Shown here: in pieces, positions 60,205-64,000 of the stretch
Position numbering within the stretch: position 1 is the first letter of the stretch
Layout of the letters: each line of letters opens with the position of its first letter
Origin: a virus
Virus record (IMG/VR): IMGVR_UViG_3300022723_000262
Coordinates: 1 to 64,000 of that record
Reading direction: 5' to 3' (one strand)
Length of the DNA stretch: 64,000 bases
The notes under the pieces: model-generated
What the model was told of the DNA's origin: nothing
The model's database searches: none
What the model saw: only the letters and a program-made list of their open reading frames with translations
Program-made: the position numbers and the translations under genes

Positions 60205-61142
60205 AAAAGCTGATCCTCCGCGCCAACTTGTGTCCGGGCGACATCCTGACGATGACCGCCGCCGTGGAATCGCTGCACCTGACGTATCCGGGCGAGTACC
60301 AAACCGACGTTCGCACGCCGGCCCTTGAAATCTGGCAGCACAACCCACGGATTTTCAAGGTGGACGATGACGATCCCGAAGCCCAGAAGATGGATCTGCA
60401 CTATCCGTCGATCAATCGCAGCAACCAGGAACACATTCCGTTTCTCGGTGGCTACACCGACGACCTGGCTCACAAGATCGAGCGTCCGTTGACGCTCAAG
60501 GTTAATCACCCCTGCCTTTACCTGAGCGACGACGAGAAGACCTGGATCGATCAGGTGCGCCACCATTTCACCGATGGCCGGAAGATTCCTTTCTGGCTCG
60601 TGAACGCCGGCATCAAGAGCGACTACACCGCCAAGGCCTGGTCCGTTGAGTACTACCAGGAAGTCGTGTCGCGCACGCTCGGCCGCATCCAGTGGGTGCA
60701 AGTGGGCGCGAAGGAACACGACCATCCTTCGCTGAACGGTGCGATAAACATGGTCGGCAAGACTGACCATCGACAGTTGATCCGACTGGCGTGGCACGCC
60801 CAGGGCGGACTCGGCCCCGTCACGTACTTGCAGCATTTGTGCGCGGCGTGGGAGAAGCCATACATCTGCCTGTTAGGCGGCCGCGAGCCGGTCACGTGGA
60901 CGCAATATCCGCTCCAGCACACGCTGCACACGATCGGCATGTTTTCGTGCTGTCGGACGTCGGCGTGCTGGAAGTCTCGCATCGTTCCCGCCGGCGACGC
61001 CTCGACGAAAGACCAGAGTCTGTGCCAATGGCCGGTGCTTGGTCTCGCGCGGCCGGTCGCCCGCTGCATGGCCGCCATTCGTCCCGATGAAGTTATCGCT
61101 CTGCTCGAAAGGATTCTCGTATGCCAGCAACACGCACAATGA
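60201..61142 (+). CDS. Family 9-like glycosyltransferase
   Basis: 313 aa from the ATG at 60201 (overlaps the previous stop). KKLILRANLCPGDILTMTAAVESLH is the opening of GT9-like (heptosyltransferase/ADP-heptose) enzymes, with CxxGDxLMxTP variation; FWLVNAGIKSDYTAKAWSVEYYQEVV and HAQGGLGPVTYLQHLCAAWEKPYI mark the acceptor and donor sites. It likely adds sugar to a phage or host glycan. Confidence 0.8.
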   Translation: MKKLILRANLCPGDILTMTAAVESLHLTYPGEYQTDVRTPALEIWQHNPRIFKVDDDDPEAQKMDLHYPSINRSNQEHIPFLGGYTDDLAHKIERPLTLKVNHPCLYLSDDEKTWIDQVRHHFTDGRKIPFWLVNAGIKSDYTAKAWSVEYYQEVVSRTLGRIQWVQVGAKEHDHPSLNGAINMVGKTDHRQLIRLAWHAQGGLGPVTYLQHLCAAWEKPYICLLGGREPVTWTQYPLQHTLHTIGMFSCCRTSACWKSRIVPAGDASTKDQSLCQWPVLGLARPVARCMAAIRPDEVIALLERILVCQQHAQ

Positions 61143-61909
61143 CTCCGCTGCCTCCCGGCGGCGTCTGCCACGCCCGATCCGCGCGCCGCGACCGGCTGCA
61201 GCGGCTGATGAAGGAATTGAAGGAACCGTTCCGCGTCCACCGCAAGCAATGGGAATACGCGCTCGTGGTCGAAGCCCTGGAAGCGGCTGACCTGGTTGGC
61301 CCCGGCAAGCGCGGACTTGGTTTCGGCGTCGGCGTCGAGCCGCTCGTCGCCTACTTCGCCGCGCGCGGCTGCAAGATCGTGGCAACCGACCTCGAGCACG
61401 GTTGGTACGAGAACTCGTTCGCCCGACTCAACGAGCGTCGGATTTGCCCCCCGGATCGCTTCGCCAAGCTGGTGACGATGCGGCACGTCGACATGAACTG
61501 GATTCCGCATGATCTTACCGACTTCGACTTCTGCTGGTCGTGCTGCTCGATGGATCATCTCGGTTCAATACGGCTGGGAAAGCGGTTCGTGTACCACTCG
61601 CTGCTCTGCCTTAAGCCTGGCGGCGTCGCGGTCCACTCAGGCGAATTCAACCTGCAGTCGCATTGGCACACGGTCGACTACGAAGGCACGGTGCTATGGA
61701 CTCGCTACGACGTCGACGAAACGCTCGCCTACCTGCGCGAGCGCGGACACGACGCACCGTTCGATTGGACCACCGGTCACGACGCCGAAGACCAGATCGC
61801 AAACCAGGGGGACGGCGTCCACGTCCGCCTGATGATCGGAGAACTGTTAGCCACGTCCTTCGGACTCGTGATACGGAAAGGAGAGATGCCGGATGGAACT
61901 GACGAATGA
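61121..61909 (+). CDS. SAM-dependent methyltransferase-like protein
   Basis: 262 aa; AAAGGA precedes the ATG and it overlaps the previous stop. RGLGFGVGVEPLVAYFAARGCKIVATDLE is a Rossmann-type motif I (GxGxxP...ATD), and DFCWSCCSMDHLGSIRLGKRFVY follows. In a glycan cluster it probably methylates a sugar. Substrate unknown. Confidence 0.78.
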   Translation: MPATRTMTPLPPGGVCHARSARRDRLQRLMKELKEPFRVHRKQWEYALVVEALEAADLVGPGKRGLGFGVGVEPLVAYFAARGCKIVATDLEHGWYENSFARLNERRICPPDRFAKLVTMRHVDMNWIPHDLTDFDFCWSCCSMDHLGSIRLGKRFVYHSLLCLKPGGVAVHSGEFNLQSHWHTVDYEGTVLWTRYDVDETLAYLRERGHDAPFDWTTGHDAEDQIANQGDGVHVRLMIGELLATSFGLVIRKGEMPDGTDE

Positions 61910-63059
61910 AACCGCTGCTCACCTCGTGAACGAAGCGATCCCAACGTTGCGCGACGGACCCGAGGAACCCAAAGACGGTCGCGGCATCGTGATGTCGGCC
62001 GGTGGTGTGAAGTACCAGATCAACGCCTGGGTGTGCATCCGCATGTTGCGGCGGCTCGGCTGCGAGCTGCCCATTCAGTGCTGGTTTCTCGGCGACACCG
62101 AACGCAACCGGGCGTGGGAGCAGGTGGTCGCGCCATACGGCGTCGAGTGCGTGGACGCCTACCAAGTCCGCGAGCGGCACCCACACGCGCGGCTGCACGG
62201 CTGGGAATCCAAGCCTTACGTCATCCAGCATTCGCCGTTCGCCGAGGTCCTGTTCTTGGACGCCGACAACGTGCCGGTGCGCGACCCGACGTTCCTGTTC
62301 GAGACGCCCGAATACCGCGAAGCGGGCACGATCTTCTGGCCTGACTTCGGACGGCTGGGACCGGAGCGACTAGCGTGGCGAGTGTTCGGCGAGATTCCGT
62401 TTCGCGATGAACCTGAGGTCGAGAGCGGACAGATTGTGGTCGACAAACGCCGCTGCTGGAAGGCACTGGAGCTTTGTCACTGGTACATGCAAAACTCCAA
62501 CAACTTCTACTTCTTCCACGTGCATGGCGACAAGGAAGTGTTCCACCTGGCGTGGCGGAAGCTCGAGCAGCCATACGCCATACCGCAGCGCGGCATCGAC
62601 GCGTTGCCCGGCGTGATGTGCCAGCACGACTTCGAGGGCAACCGCATCTTTCAGCATCGCAACATGCGGAAGTGGACGTTCTATGAGAACCCGCAAACGA
62701 ACGGGTTTCTGTACGAGAACGAATGCCGGGAGTACATCAACGAGTTAAAGCATCTCTGGTCGCCGGCGGCAGACGAGCCAGCCACAGCTGACGATGCGGC
62801 CGCACTATCGCGACTCGACGGCAAGATGTTTGAGTATCACCGCGTCGGCTACGACCACCGCACGGTCCGCCTGCGGCGCGACGGCATCTTCGGGGAGGGT
62901 GCGGCCTCGTGCGAGTACTACTGGACGATCCGCGATGGCGTGATGATCGTCGCCGGCGAAAACGGCAGCCGCACAATGGAACTGCGGCTCGCCAAACACG
63001 GAATCTGGGAAGGACAATGGCTCAACCACGAGAAGATGCCGGTACTGCTCGTCCCCTGA
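61893..63059 (+). CDS. Mannosyltransferase-like glycosyltransferase (GT8/GT71-type fold)
   Basis: 388 aa. FAEVLFLDADNVPVRDPTFLF holds the D-x-D metal-binding motif, followed by GTIFWPDFGRLG and VESGQIVVDKRRCW, as in eukaryote-like MNN/alpha-mannosyltransferases (PF11051-like). It overlaps the upstream stop codon. It may decorate the Ser/Thr-rich proteins upstream, an inference from context. Confidence 0.82.
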   Translation: MELTNETAAHLVNEAIPTLRDGPEEPKDGRGIVMSAGGVKYQINAWVCIRMLRRLGCELPIQCWFLGDTERNRAWEQVVAPYGVECVDAYQVRERHPHARLHGWESKPYVIQHSPFAEVLFLDADNVPVRDPTFLFETPEYREAGTIFWPDFGRLGPERLAWRVFGEIPFRDEPEVESGQIVVDKRRCWKALELCHWYMQNSNNFYFFHVHGDKEVFHLAWRKLEQPYAIPQRGIDALPGVMCQHDFEGNRIFQHRNMRKWTFYENPQTNGFLYENECREYINELKHLWSPAADEPATADDAAALSRLDGKMFEYHRVGYDHRTVRLRRDGIFGEGAASCEYYWTIRDGVMIVAGENGSRTMELRLAKHGIWEGQWLNHEKMPVLLVP

Positions 63060-63775
63060 CGCTGCGAGTGCTGGGCAACATCGATCACTTCCGCGGCTCA
63101 ACGCTCGCGTCGATGCTGGACAGCATCGGCGGCAGCGTGAGCGATCGCGGCCGCGTTGCCATCGCGTGGCTCCCGCGCGGTGAATCGCCCCCGGACGAAC
63201 CTTGCATCAATCGCGCTGCGGACGCGGACAAGCATCGACTGAGTGACCACTTCTTTCGCGTCTTCCGTTATCCGCTAGGTGTCGATCCGCGGGACTACTC
63301 CGGCGAGATTGTGCAGAAGTCGCTGCGAAACGGTGGCCACGACGGCCAGGTCGTGCGTAGCCCTATCCCAAACCCCATCTCGGATGCCGTCTACCAGCAC
63401 CTAATTGCCAACCACACCAGCGGCAATCGAATCATCGACCTTCGCGTCCCGTTCATCGGCGGCATGTCACCGGTCTGCTGGATCAAGTGCCGACCAACGG
63501 AGAAACGATTCGCCGCCCAATCCGAGTGGGCACGGCTTGCGACGCCGGCCGAACTGTTCAGCCACGCCGAGCAACAGTTGCTCACGCGATTCTGTGAGGG
63601 GGTTCATCTCGACTACGGCGAGCTGGACGTGCTCCGTGACGTGCAGAGCGACTCGATTTACGTCGTCGACGTCAACCCGACGCCGTACCCGCTGACCATA
63701 GGCATCGAACCCAGCGAATGGACGCGGGCCGTCCGGGCGATGGCTGAGCGGTTTAAGGAGGTTTTCCTGTCGTGA
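63017..63775 (+). CDS. ATP-grasp-like protein
   Basis: 252 aa from the ATG at 63017 (GGAAGGA 5 bases before). The C-terminus GVHLDYGELDVLRDVQSDSIYVVDVNPTP fits an ATP-grasp metal-binding end (D..N motif), with HRLSDHFFRVFRYPL upstream. It lies between two glycosyltransferases, so it may activate or ligate a substituent. Assignment is moderate. Confidence 0.62.
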   Translation: MAQPREDAGTARPLTLRVLGNIDHFRGSTLASMLDSIGGSVSDRGRVAIAWLPRGESPPDEPCINRAADADKHRLSDHFFRVFRYPLGVDPRDYSGEIVQKSLRNGGHDGQVVRSPIPNPISDAVYQHLIANHTSGNRIIDLRVPFIGGMSPVCWIKCRPTEKRFAAQSEWARLATPAELFSHAEQQLLTRFCEGVHLDYGELDVLRDVQSDSIYVVDVNPTPYPLTIGIEPSEWTRAVRAMAERFKEVFLS

Positions 63776-64000
63776 GCATGCTCGCTGTGACCATCGGAGT
63801 CGGCCGCTGTGCCTCGCTGGCCATCGAGGCCGCCAATCGCTGCCGCAATCTCACTGGCTTGGACGTCGTGATCGTGAACGAGGCCCACCAACGCCGTTAC
63901 CGCGTGGCCGAACCGCACCACCTGAAGTTCCACCTGTTCGACATCCTGCCCGACGTAGATCGACTGTTGTATTTCGACGCCGACCTGTGGTTTGTCGCCG
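63772..64000 (+). CDS. Glycosyltransferase, incomplete at the window edge
   Basis: Starts at a GTG (63772) overlapping the previous stop, with AAGGAGG 10 bases before; an ATG at 63778 is also in frame. The visible part reads MLAVTIGVGRCASLAIEAANR and LPDVDRLLYFDADLWFVA with the D-x-D motif of GT-A enzymes. It runs off the window, so length and class are open. Confidence 0.75.
   Translation, partial: MSMLAVTIGVGRCASLAIEAANRCRNLTGLDVVIVNEAHQRRYRVAEPHHLKFHLFDILPDVDRLLYFDADLWFVA

Overview
The window is G+C-rich bacterial DNA that looks like a planctomycete chromosome. The clues are a recombinase/DUF2924 cassette with the small 'LTPDERRR' protein, very long Ser/Pro-rich phage proteins, and exported proteins inside a phage morphogenesis cluster. 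No rRNA, tRNA or host housekeeping gene was seen, so the taxonomic call is an inference. The window has two parts: a leftward defence island (about 58-17575) and a tailed-phage genome, probably a prophage (about 17716-64000), whose right end lies outside the window.

Defence island (minus strand, read right to left). A TcmP + DUF5131 (Gp37/Gp68, three-Cys) pair is followed by a nearly gapless run: a YprA/MrfA-type DUF1998 helicase, a degenerate helicase-like protein, a 1,243-aa RecD-like helicase with a nuclease-like C-terminus, HsdR, two unknown proteins (one membrane), a single-chain HsdM-HsdS fusion, an XRE regulator, an ImmA/IrrE peptidase, a SAP-domain protein and a zinc-ribbon protein. 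This looks like a type I restriction system with extra helicases and a membrane protein. Two scars record its assembly: an hsdR 5' fragment upstream of the RecD-like gene, and a decayed copy of a recombinase-linked ORF on the other side of the TcmP pair.

Phage part. The left end is a leftward lysogeny-type operon (two small proteins, DUF2924, large serine recombinase, HTH protein). A sigma-factor-like gene sits beside it. Rightward early genes follow: RecB-like nuclease, Sak4-like ATPase, DUF669, ERCC4 nuclease, RecD2-like helicase, DUF3310, primase/helicase, a candidate origin, a ParB-methyltransferase, a zinc/HNH-like protein and DUF1937. A leftward accessory block (33389-37711) carries DUF4314, HARE-HTH and amidoligase proteins. 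Rightward late genes follow: terminase, portal, protease-capsid fusion, DUF2190, exported proteins, tail tube, tail chaperone with a -1 frame partner, tape measure, two Ser/Pro-rich proteins and a glycosyltransferase cluster running off the right edge.

The most striking non-coding signal is a 46-bp, gap-free composite motif present exactly three times (20639-20684 minus, 21591-21636 plus, 41614-41659 plus). Each copy lies just upstream of, and points into, one of three phage operons (integration, early, late). Its spacing fits a promoter, and the sigma-like gene lies between two of the copies. I propose an element-specific sigma/promoter regulon. A second repeated leader precedes the leftward accessory genes.
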